Part shown: positions 1 through 8,375 of the stretch, in pieces
Layout: each line of letters begins with the position of its first letter
Numbering within the stretch: position 1 is the stretch's first letter
Assembly (NCBI GenBank): GCA_963757115.1
Contig: CAVWQV010000004.1
Span: 210,012 to 274,011, forward strand
Direction of reading: 5' to 3'
DNA: 64,000 nucleotides
Source of the DNA: CAVWQV01 sp963757115
Lineage (GTDB): Bacteria > Pseudomonadota > Alphaproteobacteria > Acetobacterales > Acetobacteraceae
Program-made: the position numbers and the translations under genes
Notes under the pieces: generated by a model
Told to the model about the DNA's origin: nothing
Seen by the model: only the letters and a program-made list of their open reading frames with translations
Databases searched by the model: none

Positions 1-2
1 AC

Positions 3-740
3 CAGGAACACGAACTGGCATGCGACTTCATCGCCGGCTGCGATGGCTTCCACGGCGTGTGCCGGCCGTCGATCCCGGACGGCGTGCTGCGGGTGTTCGA
101 GCGCACTTATCCCTTCGGCTGGCTCGGCATTCTCGCCGACACCGCGCCGTCTTCGCACGAGCTGGTCTATGCCGGTCACGATCGCGGCTTCGCCTTGCTT
201 TCGATGCGCTCGCCGAGCGTAAGCCGTCTCTACTTGCAATGCGCGCCGGACGAGGACGCCGAAGCCTGGTCCGATGACCGCATTTGGGCCGAGCTCGACG
301 TGCGGCTCGCCGCCGACGGTTTCAGTCTGCAGCAAGGGCGCATTACGCAGAAGAGCGTCACACCCATGCGTAGCTTCCTGGTGGAACCGATGCAGTTCGG
401 GCGCTTGTTCCTGCTTGGCGATGCGGCTCACATCGTCCCGCCAACGGGCGCCAAGGGGCTCAATCTTGCGGCGCATGACGTCGCGGTGCTGGCCCGCGCG
501 CTCCATGTTTGGTACCGGGACCACGACGGTGTCCAGCTCGCGGCCTACTCCGAGGCTTGCCTCCGGCGCGTGTGGAAGGTGCAGCGCTTTTCCTGGTGGA
601 TGACTTCGCTGCTGCACACGTTCGACACCCACACCCCGTTTGAACGCCGGGTGCAATGGGCGGAGCGCGAGGAGGTGGTCGGCTCGGTCGCGGCGTCGAC
701 CGCGCTTGCGGAAAACTATGTGGGACTCCCGCTGATCTGA
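3..740 (+). CDS. pobA: 4-hydroxybenzoate 3-monooxygenase, C-terminal part (5' end outside window)
   Basis: FAD-dependent aromatic hydroxylase that converts 4-hydroxybenzoate to protocatechuate with NADPH and O2, feeding the beta-ketoadipate pathway. The frame is open from the first bases of the window, so only the last 245 residues are seen; the N-terminal Rossmann GxGxxG is missing. The second FAD-binding stretch is intact (GRLFLLGDAAHIVPPTGAKG, the GD motif), preceded by the CDGFHGVCR segment that PobA uses to contact NADPH. The C-terminus (ENYVGLPL) also fits PobA. The stop codon overlaps the next ATG (TGATG). The assignment rests on family motifs; 2-polyprenyl phenol hydroxylases are a less likely alternative. 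Confidence 0.88.
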   Translation, partial: QEHELACDFIAGCDGFHGVCRPSIPDGVLRVFERTYPFGWLGILADTAPSSHELVYAGHDRGFALLSMRSPSVSRLYLQCAPDEDAEAWSDDRIWAELDVRLAADGFSLQQGRITQKSVTPMRSFLVEPMQFGRLFLLGDAAHIVPPTGAKGLNLAAHDVAVLARALHVWYRDHDGVQLAAYSEACLRRVWKVQRFSWWMTSLLHTFDTHTPFERRVQWAEREEVVGSVAASTALAENYVGLPLI

Positions 741-1117
741 TGGCCCGCGACGAGGCGTTCACCGCCTTCGTGCGGGAGCTGCTGTCGCCGATGGGGCCGG
801 TCAGTGCGCGCAGCATGTTCGGTGGCGTCGGGCTGTATCAAGCCGGTGCGATGTTCGGCCTGATCGCCCGGGGCGAGTTGTACTTCAAGGTGGGCGACAC
901 CAACCGTCCTGACTACGAGGCGCGAGGGCAGGGGCCGTTTACGTACGACACGAAGGAGGGCCGGCACACGATCGGCTCGTTCTGGAGCTGCCCGCCGGAG
1001 TTGCTGGACGATAGCGACGAGCTCTGTCTTTGGGCGCGGAAATCGGTGGCGGCCGCGCTGGCGACGGCGGAACGCAAGCCGAAGGGACGCAAGCGCCGTT
1101 CCCAGCAAGTCAGGTGA
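740..1117 (+). CDS. TfoX/Sxy N-terminal domain protein
   Basis: A 125-residue protein starting at the ATG that overlaps the pobA stop by one base, so the two are probably cotranscribed. It has the TfoX N-domain signature: an early segment SARSMFGGVGLY followed by MFGLIARGELYFKVG and a Tyr-rich strand before a helical tail rich in Lys and Arg. In gammaproteobacteria Sxy/TfoX regulates competence. In alphaproteobacteria single-domain versions of about 110-125 residues are common and their role is not known. Its 3' end overlaps the convergent maf gene by 8 bases. Confidence 0.8.
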   Translation: MARDEAFTAFVRELLSPMGPVSARSMFGGVGLYQAGAMFGLIARGELYFKVGDTNRPDYEARGQGPFTYDTKEGRHTIGSFWSCPPELLDDSDELCLWARKSVAAALATAERKPKGRKRRSQQVR

Positions 1118-1736
1118 CGAGAACGCCGTACTGGCGCAGGAAGCCAAGCAGCGGGATCAGCGGCAAGCCGAGCACTGCGAAGTAGTCCCCCTCCACCCGC
1201 TCGAACAGCTGCGCCCCGATCCCCTCCAGCCGGTAGGCGCCAACGCTCGCCATCACTTCCGCGCCCTCGGTCGCCAGATAGTCGTTGAGGAAGTCCTCGG
1301 AGAACGCGCGCATCGCGAGGCTGGGCTCCGATACATGCCGCCACAGCACGGCGTCGCCACGCCAGCACAGCACCGCCGTGATCAGCCGGTGCGTGCTACC
1401 GCGCAGCGCCCGAAGCTGCTCCCGTGCCGCCTCCGGTCCGTCGGGCTTGTCGAACCAACGCTCGCCGCAAACTAGGATCTGGTCGGCTGCAATCACCAAC
1501 GCCTCCGGCTCTTGTGCGGCCACCCGGGCCGCCTTGAGTTCGGCAAGCAGGGCGGCGACATCCGCGGGGCTCGCACCCTGCGCTCGGGCTGACGCCTTGA
1601 TCGCGGCCTCTTCGATGCGGGCGGGACGGGCTTCGACGGCGAGGCCGGCGCGGCGGAGAAGCGCGAGCCGAGTGGCCGATTGGCTGGCGAAAATCACCCT
1701 CGGTGACGTCCTTCGTGCCAAGAATCCCTCCTTCAT
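1110..1736 (-). CDS. maf: Maf-family nucleotide pyrophosphatase
   Basis: Nucleoside triphosphate pyrophosphatase of the Maf/YceF family, which hydrolyses non-canonical or modified nucleotides and is tied to septum formation. The N-terminal signature RVIFASQSATRLALLRRAGL is present, followed by the acidic strand ALVIAADQILVCG and the GSTHRLITAVLCW segment. I chose the ATG at 1736 (208 residues, normal family length) because the longer frame would run into the divergent pgsA start; an ATG at 1799 is also possible. The gene is convergent with the TfoX-like gene. Confidence 0.88.
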   Translation of the reverse strand: MKEGFLARRTSPRVIFASQSATRLALLRRAGLAVEARPARIEEAAIKASARAQGASPADVAALLAELKAARVAAQEPEALVIAADQILVCGERWFDKPDGPEAAREQLRALRGSTHRLITAVLCWRGDAVLWRHVSEPSLAMRAFSEDFLNDYLATEGAEVMASVGAYRLEGIGAQLFERVEGDYFAVLGLPLIPLLGFLRQYGVLVT

Positions 1737-1797
1737 CGGGGCTTCATCCGCCAAAGCTCGCAATCCAGCGTGCCCGCCGGTATCGTCGAGGTCGGGC

Positions 1798-2412
1798 ATG
1801 ATGACCGATCTTCCCAACCTGCTTACCTTATCGCGGATCGCGGCCATCCCGCTGATCGTGCTGCTCGTGGCATGGCACAGCCCGGTCTGCGACCTCCTGG
1901 CGTGCGTGGTGTTCAGCGCGGCGGCGATCACCGACTACTTCGACGGCCGCATCGCGCGGGTGCGGCGGCAAACCTCCGATATCGGCCGGATGCTTGACCC
2001 GATCGCCGACAAGCTGCTGGTCGGCGCCACGGTGATGATGCTCGCCGGCACGGGCCGGCTCACGGCACTTGGGCTTTACCCCGCGGTCGTCATCCTGTTG
2101 CGGGAGATCCTGGTCAGCGGGCTGCGGGAGTATCTGGCCGGCATCCGGATCGGTCTGCCGGTGACCCGGCTCGCCAAATGGAAGACTGGCTTTCAGATGG
2201 GGGCACTCGGCACTTTGCTGGCCGGGAACGCCTCGGCCGCCATGCTGCATCTCAGCTTCCTGCCGGTCTCGCGGGTCGGCGAGGCGATGCTTTGGGTGGC
2301 GGCCGTGCTAACGCTGCTGACCGGCTGGGACTATCTCACCGCCGGCCTCCATCACGCCAGCGGCGCGCCGGCACCCCGCGCTCGGCCGGATGTGGTGCCG
2401 CCGCACCCTTGA
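1798..2412 (+). CDS. pgsA: CDP-diacylglycerol--glycerol-3-phosphate 3-phosphatidyltransferase
   Basis: Integral membrane enzyme of phosphatidylglycerol synthesis that transfers a phosphatidyl group from CDP-diacylglycerol to glycerol 3-phosphate. The CDP-alcohol phosphotransferase motif is complete: DYFDGRIAR, then GRMLDPIADK, giving the DG..AR...G...D...D pattern that binds the metal and CDP. The protein has about 200 residues with several hydrophobic segments. Two consecutive ATG codons (1798 and 1801) are possible starts. The maf gene diverges from the same short intergenic region. Confidence 0.93.
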   Translation: MMTDLPNLLTLSRIAAIPLIVLLVAWHSPVCDLLACVVFSAAAITDYFDGRIARVRRQTSDIGRMLDPIADKLLVGATVMMLAGTGRLTALGLYPAVVILLREILVSGLREYLAGIRIGLPVTRLAKWKTGFQMGALGTLLAGNASAAMLHLSFLPVSRVGEAMLWVAAVLTLLTGWDYLTAGLHHASGAPAPRARPDVVPPHP

Positions 2413-2544
2413 TCGTTCGTGTGGCGAATTGGGTGCACCGGTTTCTCGAAAGTGATGTCCCTGTTAGAGCTGTCCTTGAGCGGACCCATCGCTGGGATCA
2501 AAGTGCCGCCGCCTCGGAAGATCATCGGTTCGGAGCTTGTTTTT

Positions 2545-3114
2545 ATGCGGCGTCTTGCCTTGCTTGGTTTGGCATTGCTGGTGCCCGGTTGCACCGGGGT
2601 CGGCGACTATCTGGCCGACACGTTCACCTACGGAGTAAATCCGAACTCGCCGATCGGGGATGCCGAAAACATGCGTCGCGCGCGTGGCCAGGACGCGTTC
2701 ACCGAGCCGCTGCGCCCCGAACCCGGTGACATCTGGCCGGGGCCCGTCCAGCAGATGCCGACCTTGCAGGATCTGGAGAAGAACGGGTTCCAGCCGACGC
2801 CCAATGGCCAGCCCTTCGCTCCCGATCACCGCGAGCCGCGCGGCAGCTCCACGCCGCCGGGCAATGTCGAGCCGGGTCTGCCGCCGCCTCCGACCGCCCA
2901 GCCGCCCGTGATCTCCAATGCCCCGCCGGAACGCAGCCCATCCGGCCGGATCGTCAATACGCCGAGCGGGCAGGGCGTGACGTCGGGCGGGACCTCGGGG
3001 TATCAGACGTTGACCACGCCGCAGGGGCCGGCCGTGGTCGTGCCGAACGGCAACGGCACCAGCACCGTGATCCACTCGGACGGCCGGGTGGAGACCATCC
3101 CAAGTCCCAAATAG
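2545..3114 (+). CDS. Proline-rich lipoprotein of unknown function
   Basis: A 189-residue protein with a classical lipoprotein signal: MRR, a short hydrophobic core and the lipobox LVPGC, so acylation at Cys16 is predicted. The mature part has low complexity and is rich in Pro, Gly and Asn, without a domain I recognise. It ends in a Ser/Thr/Gly-rich tail containing GTSTVIHSDGRVETI. I chose the ATG at 2545 because it gives the signal peptide directly; upstream in-frame codons add no plausible sequence. It lies 4 bases before moaD, so it may share its transcript. Confidence 0.75.
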   Translation: MRRLALLGLALLVPGCTGVGDYLADTFTYGVNPNSPIGDAENMRRARGQDAFTEPLRPEPGDIWPGPVQQMPTLQDLEKNGFQPTPNGQPFAPDHREPRGSSTPPGNVEPGLPPPPTAQPPVISNAPPERSPSGRIVNTPSGQGVTSGGTSGYQTLTTPQGPAVVVPNGNGTSTVIHSDGRVETIPSPK

Positions 3115-3118
3115 ACCG

Positions 3119-3394
3119 GTGGAGAGCGCCGCGGACCACAGTTTGACCGTGCTGTATTTCGCTTGGCTCCGCGAACGCACCCGCGTCGCCGAGGAAGCCG
3201 TGACGCCGCCGAGGTCGGTGGTCGATGTCGCCACCCTGATCGACTGGCTCAGCGCGCGATCGCCAGGCCACCGCGCCGCCTTCGAACACCGGCAAACGAT
3301 CCGATGTGCCGTGAACCAGGAGTTCGCGGCCGCCGATACGCCGGTCCGGGCCGGTGACGAGATTGCGTTCTTCCCTCCGGTCACCGGCGGCTAG
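3119..3394 (+). CDS. moaD: Molybdopterin synthase sulfur-carrier subunit
   Basis: Small ubiquitin-like subunit (91 residues) that carries a thiocarboxylate on its C-terminal Gly-Gly and donates sulfur to precursor Z in molybdopterin synthesis. The C-terminus VTGG is exactly as required, and FFPPVTGG matches the family. It starts with GTG at 3119 and is followed 3 bases later by moaE. The cofactor is needed by the aldehyde oxidoreductase encoded at 31-35 kb. Confidence 0.93.
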   Translation: MESAADHSLTVLYFAWLRERTRVAEEAVTPPRSVVDVATLIDWLSARSPGHRAAFEHRQTIRCAVNQEFAAADTPVRAGDEIAFFPPVTGG

Positions 3395-3397
3395 GCG

Positions 3398-3862
3398 ATG
3401 GCCATCATCCGGGTCCAGGAAGCGGATTTCGACGTCGGGCAGGGTTTCGTGGAGCTGTCGGCCGGGCGTACCGATATCGGCGGCATCGGCTGCTTCGTTG
3501 GCACCGTCCGCGATCAGGCCGGGGGCCGGCGGATCGCGGCCATGACGCTGGAGCACTATCCGGCGATGACCGAGCGCGCGCTGGCGCGGATCGCCGCCGA
3601 GGCGGAGCGGCGCTGGTCGCTGCTCGGTTGCACCGTCGTTCACCGGGTGGGCCGCTTGCTGCCCGGCCAGAACATCGTGCTGGTGCTCGCGGCGGCGGCG
3701 CACCGCCAAGCCGCGCTCGACGCCACCGGGTTCCTGATCGATTTTCTGAAAACTCAGGCACCGTTTTGGAAGAAGGAGGAGTTCGCGGATGACGGATCGG
3801 CGGCCTGGGTCGCCGCGAAATCGGATGACGATGCAGCGGCCGCGCGATGGAACCGCCCTTAA
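3398..3862 (+). CDS. moaE: Molybdopterin synthase catalytic subunit
   Basis: Large subunit of molybdopterin synthase (154 residues), which with MoaD converts cyclic pyranopterin monophosphate to molybdopterin. Recognisable family segments are GCFVGTVRD, MTLEHYPAM and HRVGRLLPGQ, and the lysines near PFWKKEE correspond to the substrate-binding Lys residues. The start ATG is 3 bases after moaD, so the pair is translated as an operon. It abuts the convergent phosphatase gene with no spacer. Confidence 0.94.
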   Translation: MAIIRVQEADFDVGQGFVELSAGRTDIGGIGCFVGTVRDQAGGRRIAAMTLEHYPAMTERALARIAAEAERRWSLLGCTVVHRVGRLLPGQNIVLVLAAAAHRQAALDATGFLIDFLKTQAPFWKKEEFADDGSAAWVAAKSDDDAAAARWNRP

Positions 3863-4525
3863 CTACTCGCGCGCGAGCACCCGGTCGTTGATGAAGCTCG
3901 CGAGCCCGCCCGCAACGAAATCCCGCCGGAGCGCCATTTCGTCGTACTCGTCGCGCACCCAGTCCAGAAACGGAATGCGGCCCTCGCCGTCAAGCGCGTA
4001 GCGAACGAAGAAGGCGTCGAGGATGCCGGTGCGGGATCGGCTGAGATGTCCGAATTTCCAGGAAAGCTGGGCCAGCGCTTCCCGCGTGGTCCCGCCGTTC
4101 AGCATGATGAACAGGCCGGCGGCGAGACCCGCCCGGTCCGCGCCCGACTTGCAGTGGATCAGCGCGGGCCGGCTCATCGTTTGGTAGATCGGCGCGAGCC
4201 GCAGAATGCGGTCCTTGTGTGGCGCGCCGCGGCTCTCGAGCGGCGCGTCGATGTGGTCGATCCCGAGCCGCGCCGCGGCCTCGCGGGACAGCGCATCCGA
4301 GCCGCACAGTCGCGGGCCGCGCAGGTTGATCAGCGTCCTGATCCCGTGCCGGCGGACCACCCGCGCTAAACGGGCGGGGGTGGGGTGGTTCGAGCGATAA
4401 AGCTCACCGGGTACGACTTCGGCCCAGTTGCCCCAAACCGCGCGGAACACGGCATGGTCCACAAGAAGGCTGTCCGACCAGGCGCGCGCGCGGCCCGTCG
4501 GTGAATTCAGTTCGCCCCGGAACAT
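3863..4525 (-). CDS. Tyrosine/dual-specificity phosphatase-like protein
   Basis: A 220-residue protein with the cysteine phosphatase P-loop HCKSGADRAG, which fits HCX5R(S/T/A), so Cys nucleophile and Arg are both present. Upstream segments (ELYRSNHPTPARL, IRTLINLRG) match the bacterial family related to plant and fungal PFA-DSP/YnbD phosphatases. No signal peptide is seen, so a cytoplasmic site is likely. Its substrate cannot be told from sequence. The gene is convergent with moaE and lies downstream of the sdh operon on the same strand, 60 bases after sdhB is followed by its own stop; cotranscription is not evident. Confidence 0.8.
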   Translation of the reverse strand: MFRGELNSPTGRARAWSDSLLVDHAVFRAVWGNWAEVVPGELYRSNHPTPARLARVVRRHGIRTLINLRGPRLCGSDALSREAAARLGIDHIDAPLESRGAPHKDRILRLAPIYQTMSRPALIHCKSGADRAGLAAGLFIMLNGGTTREALAQLSWKFGHLSRSRTGILDAFFVRYALDGEGRIPFLDWVRDEYDEMALRRDFVAGGLASFINDRVLARE

Positions 4526-4585
4526 GACGGGTTGTTCTGCACCAACATCACTTCACTGGTCCGCGCGGCCCACCAAGAACCCGAT

Positions 4586-5368
4586 CTACACCACCCGTTC
4601 GACCATGAGCTGCTTGATGGCGCCGATCGCCTTGGCGGGGTTGAGGCCTTTGGGGCAGGTCTGGGTGCAGTTCATGATCGTGTGGCAGCGATAGAGCTTA
4701 AATGGGTCCTCAAGCCCGTCCAGGCGGTCGCCGGTATGTTCGTCGCGCGAGTCCGCGATCCAGCGATAGGCCTGCAACAGCACAGCCGGGCCGAGATAGC
4801 GGTCGCCGTTCCACCAGTAGCTCGGGCAGGACGTGGTGCAGCAGAAGCAAAGGATGCACTCCCACAGCCCGTCGATCTGGCTCCGCTCCTCTTTGCTTTG
4901 CAGCCGCTCGGCGTCGGGCGGCGGCGGGGTGTCCGCTTTCAGCCAGGGCTCGATCGCCCGATACTGCGCGTAGACCTGCGACAGGTCGGGCACCAGATCC
5001 TTCACCACCGCCATGTGCGGCAGCGGATTGATGCGCACCGCGCCGCGCACCTCTTCGATCGGCTTGAGGCAGGCGAGCGTGTTCACCCCGTCGATGTTCA
5101 TCGAGCAGGAGCCGCAGATGCCCTCGCGGCAGGAGCGGCGAAAGGTTAGCGTCGGGTCGACCTCGTTCTTGATCTTGATCAGCGCGTCCAACACCATGGG
5201 CCCGCACGCATCGAGGTCGATCTCATAGGTGTCGGTGCGCGGGTTGTTCCCATCGTCGGGATTCCAGCGATACACCTTGAAGTGGCGCACGCGCTTGGCG
5301 CCGGCGGGCGCTTTCCAAGTCTTGCCCTGCCCGACCCGGCTATTGGCGGGCAATCTGAACTCAGCCAT
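4586..5368 (-). CDS. sdhB: Succinate dehydrogenase iron-sulfur subunit
   Basis: The 260-residue electron-transfer subunit of complex II. The [2Fe-2S] site (CREGICGSCSMNIDG...C) and the C-terminal [4Fe-4S]/[3Fe-4S] cysteines (CILCFCCTTSCPSYWW and CHTIMNCTQTCPKGLNP) are all present. The length is normal. It is last in the minus-strand order sdhC-sdhD-sdhA-sdhB and is separated from sdhA by 167 bases holding a palindromic repeat. Confidence 0.97.
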   Translation of the reverse strand: MAEFRLPANSRVGQGKTWKAPAGAKRVRHFKVYRWNPDDGNNPRTDTYEIDLDACGPMVLDALIKIKNEVDPTLTFRRSCREGICGSCSMNIDGVNTLACLKPIEEVRGAVRINPLPHMAVVKDLVPDLSQVYAQYRAIEPWLKADTPPPPDAERLQSKEERSQIDGLWECILCFCCTTSCPSYWWNGDRYLGPAVLLQAYRWIADSRDEHTGDRLDGLEDPFKLYRCHTIMNCTQTCPKGLNPAKAIGAIKQLMVERVV

Positions 5369-5417
5369 TTCTTACTGCTTCTCCAGTCCAGCACGGTCGC
5401 CGCGTCCAGCTTTCAAA

Positions 5418-5499
5418 GTCGTGGCCGGGCTTGACCGACCATCCATGCCGCCGCCCCTCCAAGGCCGCAATGGATGCCCGGATCAGACCCGGGCAAGAC
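5418..5499. repeat. Imperfect palindromic intergenic repeat between sdhA and sdhB
   Basis: The left arm (5418-5444, containing GTGGCCGGGCTTGACC) and right arm (5472-5499, containing GATCAGACCCGGGCAAGAC) are imperfect reverse complements around a loop of roughly 27 bases. The arms resemble the short GC-rich palindromic intergenic repeats widespread in alphaproteobacterial genomes. In RNA the element would fold into a long stem-loop inside the sdh transcript. It could influence mRNA stability or the sdhA:sdhB ratio, but that is inference. Confidence 0.6.
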
Positions 5500-5535
5500 C
5501 GAAAAGGTGTCGCTCGGGCGAGCCTTGTTGCAATG

Positions 5536-7347
5536 TCAGTAAACCCGCTTCTTGGGCGGGAACACGGACACCTCGTTGGTGAGGGTCTGCATCCGCACCG
5601 GGCGGTAGTCGAGCTTCACCTCGCCGTCGTCGGCGCACCACGCCAGAGTGTGCTTCATCCAGTTCTGGTCGTCGCGCTCGGGGTAGTCGTCCTGCGCGTG
5701 CGCGCCGCGGCTTTCCTTGCGCGCCTCGGCGCTGACAATCGTGGTCATCGCGTTGCCCATAAGGTTGGACAGCTCGAGCGCTTCCACAAGGTCGCTGTTC
5801 CAGATCAGGCTGCGGTCCTGCACCGACATGTCGGAAAGGCCGCCCCAGATCTGCTTCATCTTCTCGACCCCGTCGATGAGGCTCTTGCTGGTGCGGAACA
5901 CTGCCGCATGGCTTTGCATCGCGCGCTGCATATCCTGCCGGAGCTGCGCCACCGGCGTGCCGCCGTGCGCGTGACGGGTGCGGTCGAAGCGGTCGAGCGA
6001 TTTTTCGCCCGCGCGCGGCGGCAACGGCGCCTGCGAGCTGCCGGGCCGCACCGTTTCCGCGCATTGATGCGCCGCCGCGCGGCCGAACACCACGAGGTCG
6101 AGCAGCGAGTTCGTGCCGAGCCGGTTGGCGCCGTGCACCGACACGCAGGCCGCCTCGCCGACCGCCATCAGGCCGGGAACGATGGCGTCGGGATCATTCT
6201 CGGTCGGGCGCAGCACCTCGGCGCGGTAGTTCGTCGGGATGCCGCCCATGTTGTAGTGCACGGTCGGAAGCACCGGGATCGGCTCCTTGGTCACGTCAAC
6301 GCCCGCGAACACCTTGGCGGTCTCCGAGATGCCGGGCAGCCGCTCGTGCAGGAGATCGGCGCCGAGATGCTCCAGGTGGAGCAACATGTAGTCCTTGTGC
6401 GGCCCGCAGCCGCGGCCCTCGTTGATCTCCATGGTCATGGAACGGGAAACCACGTCACGGGACGCGAGGTCCTTGGCGGTGGGCGCGTAACGCTCCATGA
6501 AGCGCTCGCCCTCGCTGTTCGTGAGATAGCCGCCCTCGCCGCGCGCGCCCTCCGTGATGAGGCAGCCGGCCGGAAAAATGCCGGTCGGATGGAACTGCAC
6601 GAACTCCATGTCCTGCGAGGGCAGGCCGGCGCGCAGCACCATCCCCGTCCCGTCTCCCGTGCAGGTGTGCGCCGAGGTGCAGGACAGAAAGGTCCGCCCG
6701 TAGCCGCCGGTCGCCAGCACCACCTTTTGCGCGCGGAAGCGGTGGATCGAGCCGTCCTCCAGGCACCATGCCGTGACACCGCGGCAGGCGCCCTCCTCGT
6801 CCATGATGAGGTCGAGCGCGAAATACTCGACGAAGAACTCGACCTCGTGCTTGAGGCTCTGCTGATAGAGCGTGTGGAGGATGGCGTGCCCGGTGCGGTC
6901 GGCGGCCGCGCAGGCACGCTGCGCCGGCTCCTTGCCGTATTCCTTCATGTGTCCGCCGAACGGGCGCTGGTAGATGCGGCCGTCCTCCGTTCGGCTGAAC
7001 GGCACACCAAAGTGTTCAAGCTCGTAAATGGCCGGGATCGCCTCGCGGCACATGTACTCGATGGCGTCCTGGTCGCCGAGCCAGTCCGATCCCTTCACGG
7101 TGTCGTACATGTGCCAGCGCCAGTCGTCCTCGCCCATGTTGCCGAGCGCGGCGCCGATGCCGCCTTGCGCCGCCACCGTGTGGCTGCGGGTCGGGAACAC
7201 CTTGGTGATGCACGCCGTCTTGAGCCCGGCCGCGCCGATGCCGAGCGTCGCCCGCAGCCCTGAGCCGCCCGCGCCCACCACCACCACGTCATAGGTGTGG
7301 TCCACCACGTTGTAGGCACGGGTGGACGGCATGGTGATCGCGTTCAT
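5536..7347 (-). CDS. sdhA: Succinate dehydrogenase flavoprotein subunit
   Basis: The 603-residue catalytic subunit that oxidises succinate to fumarate with covalently bound FAD. It shows the FAD fingerprint VVVGAGGSGLRA, the flavinylation region RSHTVAAQGGI, the substrate-site segment QFHPTGIFPAG and the C-terminal ...VKLDYRPVR. The ATG at 7347 is 19 bases after the sdhD stop; a second ATG at 7332 is also possible. A long open frame on the opposite strand (about 5431-7263) is a codon-composition shadow. Confidence 0.97.
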   Translation of the reverse strand: MNAITMPSTRAYNVVDHTYDVVVVGAGGSGLRATLGIGAAGLKTACITKVFPTRSHTVAAQGGIGAALGNMGEDDWRWHMYDTVKGSDWLGDQDAIEYMCREAIPAIYELEHFGVPFSRTEDGRIYQRPFGGHMKEYGKEPAQRACAAADRTGHAILHTLYQQSLKHEVEFFVEYFALDLIMDEEGACRGVTAWCLEDGSIHRFRAQKVVLATGGYGRTFLSCTSAHTCTGDGTGMVLRAGLPSQDMEFVQFHPTGIFPAGCLITEGARGEGGYLTNSEGERFMERYAPTAKDLASRDVVSRSMTMEINEGRGCGPHKDYMLLHLEHLGADLLHERLPGISETAKVFAGVDVTKEPIPVLPTVHYNMGGIPTNYRAEVLRPTENDPDAIVPGLMAVGEAACVSVHGANRLGTNSLLDLVVFGRAAAHQCAETVRPGSSQAPLPPRAGEKSLDRFDRTRHAHGGTPVAQLRQDMQRAMQSHAAVFRTSKSLIDGVEKMKQIWGGLSDMSVQDRSLIWNSDLVEALELSNLMGNAMTTIVSAEARKESRGAHAQDDYPERDDQNWMKHTLAWCADDGEVKLDYRPVRMQTLTNEVSVFPPKKRVY

Positions 7348-7366
7348 CGCTCGGGCAACTCCGGGG

Positions 7367-7786
7367 TCAGAGACCCATCTTGAGGACCGACACGATCCCC
7401 AACAACGCAAATACGAAGCAAATCGCCTTTGTCAGCAGCAGCAGGACCAGCCTTGCGCTTTCCACATGGACGTAGTCCTCGATGATCACCTGCAAGCCGA
7501 GCGCCGTGTGATAGAAGGTCGCCAAAAGCAGGCAGATCATCAGTACGATGCTGACCGGGTCGGCGATCCAGAACAGCAACTCGTCGTGCGAGGCGCCGAC
7601 CAGCCGCACCGCCGACCAGATGAACCACAAGGTCAGCGGCACCAGGGCGATGCTGGTGACACGCTCCGCCCACCAGTGGCCGACCCCCGACCTGGAAGCA
7701 CCGAGCCCGCGCACCCGCCCCAGTTGCGAGCGCATGACCGCGACATGCACGTTGCGCGAAGCGGAGGCTTTGCCGGTTTCAGACAT
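7367..7786 (-). CDS. sdhD: Succinate dehydrogenase membrane anchor subunit
   Basis: A 139-residue membrane anchor with three hydrophobic segments (roughly residues 42-62, 74-95 and 112-135). It carries the family elements HWWAERVTSIAL (quinone side) and FYHTALGLQVIIEDYVH, whose His is the expected haem b ligand. I chose ATG 7786 rather than the longer frame because it sits 11 bases after the sdhC stop and yields a normal N-terminus. Confidence 0.92.
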   Translation of the reverse strand: MSETGKASASRNVHVAVMRSQLGRVRGLGASRSGVGHWWAERVTSIALVPLTLWFIWSAVRLVGASHDELLFWIADPVSIVLMICLLLATFYHTALGLQVIIEDYVHVESARLVLLLLTKAICFVFALLGIVSVLKMGL

Positions 7787-7797
7787 CGAGCACCCGC

Positions 7798-8229
7798 CTA
7801 TCTCAGGATCAAGCCCACGACCCACACGGCCACCGTGCAGACCGCGGTGCCGATCAGCACGGCGTATCCCGTGTAGTAGTAGGTGGGCTTGTCGTACCCG
7901 TAGCCGCTGTCCCAGGCGAGATGCCGGATGCCCGCGAACAGGTGATAAAACAGCGACGCCGTCCAGCCGAACAGGAACAGCCAGCCGAGCACGCTATTCA
8001 GGAACCACTGCACGCCCCCGAATGCCTCGGGCGAGATGGCGCCAGCCGTAAGCCACCAGACCAGGACCAGGGCGCCGACCGAGAGGGCGATGCCGGTCGC
8101 CCGGTGCATGATCGACAGCACGCTGCTGATCTGGAAGCGATACACCTGCAAATGCGGCGACAACGGCCGCTTCACCAGTTGCCCTTCGGTGTTGCGCGCC
8201 ACCAGCAGCGCGTCGCGGACGTTTTTCAA
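7798..8229 (-). CDS. sdhC: Succinate dehydrogenase cytochrome b556 subunit
   Basis: The 143-residue first gene of the sdh operon. It has the SdhC signature RPLSPHLQVYRF, then IMHRATGIALS, and FYHLFAGIRHLAWD with the haem-ligand His. Three transmembrane helices are visible. The only plausible start is TTG at 8229, preceded by a GGAG about 8 bases upstream; no in-frame ATG precedes the conserved SPHLQVYR region. The promoter must lie in the 146-base gap shared with the divergent ligase gene. Confidence 0.93.
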   Translation of the reverse strand: MKNVRDALLVARNTEGQLVKRPLSPHLQVYRFQISSVLSIMHRATGIALSVGALVLVWWLTAGAISPEAFGGVQWFLNSVLGWLFLFGWTASLFYHLFAGIRHLAWDSGYGYDKPTYYYTGYAVLIGTAVCTVAVWVVGLILR

Positions 8230-8375
8230 GCAGTCGCTCCAAAAGCATGCGGGCTGCTCCGCCCGGGCGGTTTGTGCTTACCGCTGCCACTAGGGGGGGT
8301 CAACGCGATGAAACCCGCCTGGATCGCAACCGATTGCCCGGCGCAGCGCTTTCACGAACGTATTTGGGCGCGCGC

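Noticed and set aside
5431..7263. 610-residue open frame on the plus strand
   Set aside because: It lies opposite sdhA and owes its length to high GC at third codon positions; no family motif or ribosome site.
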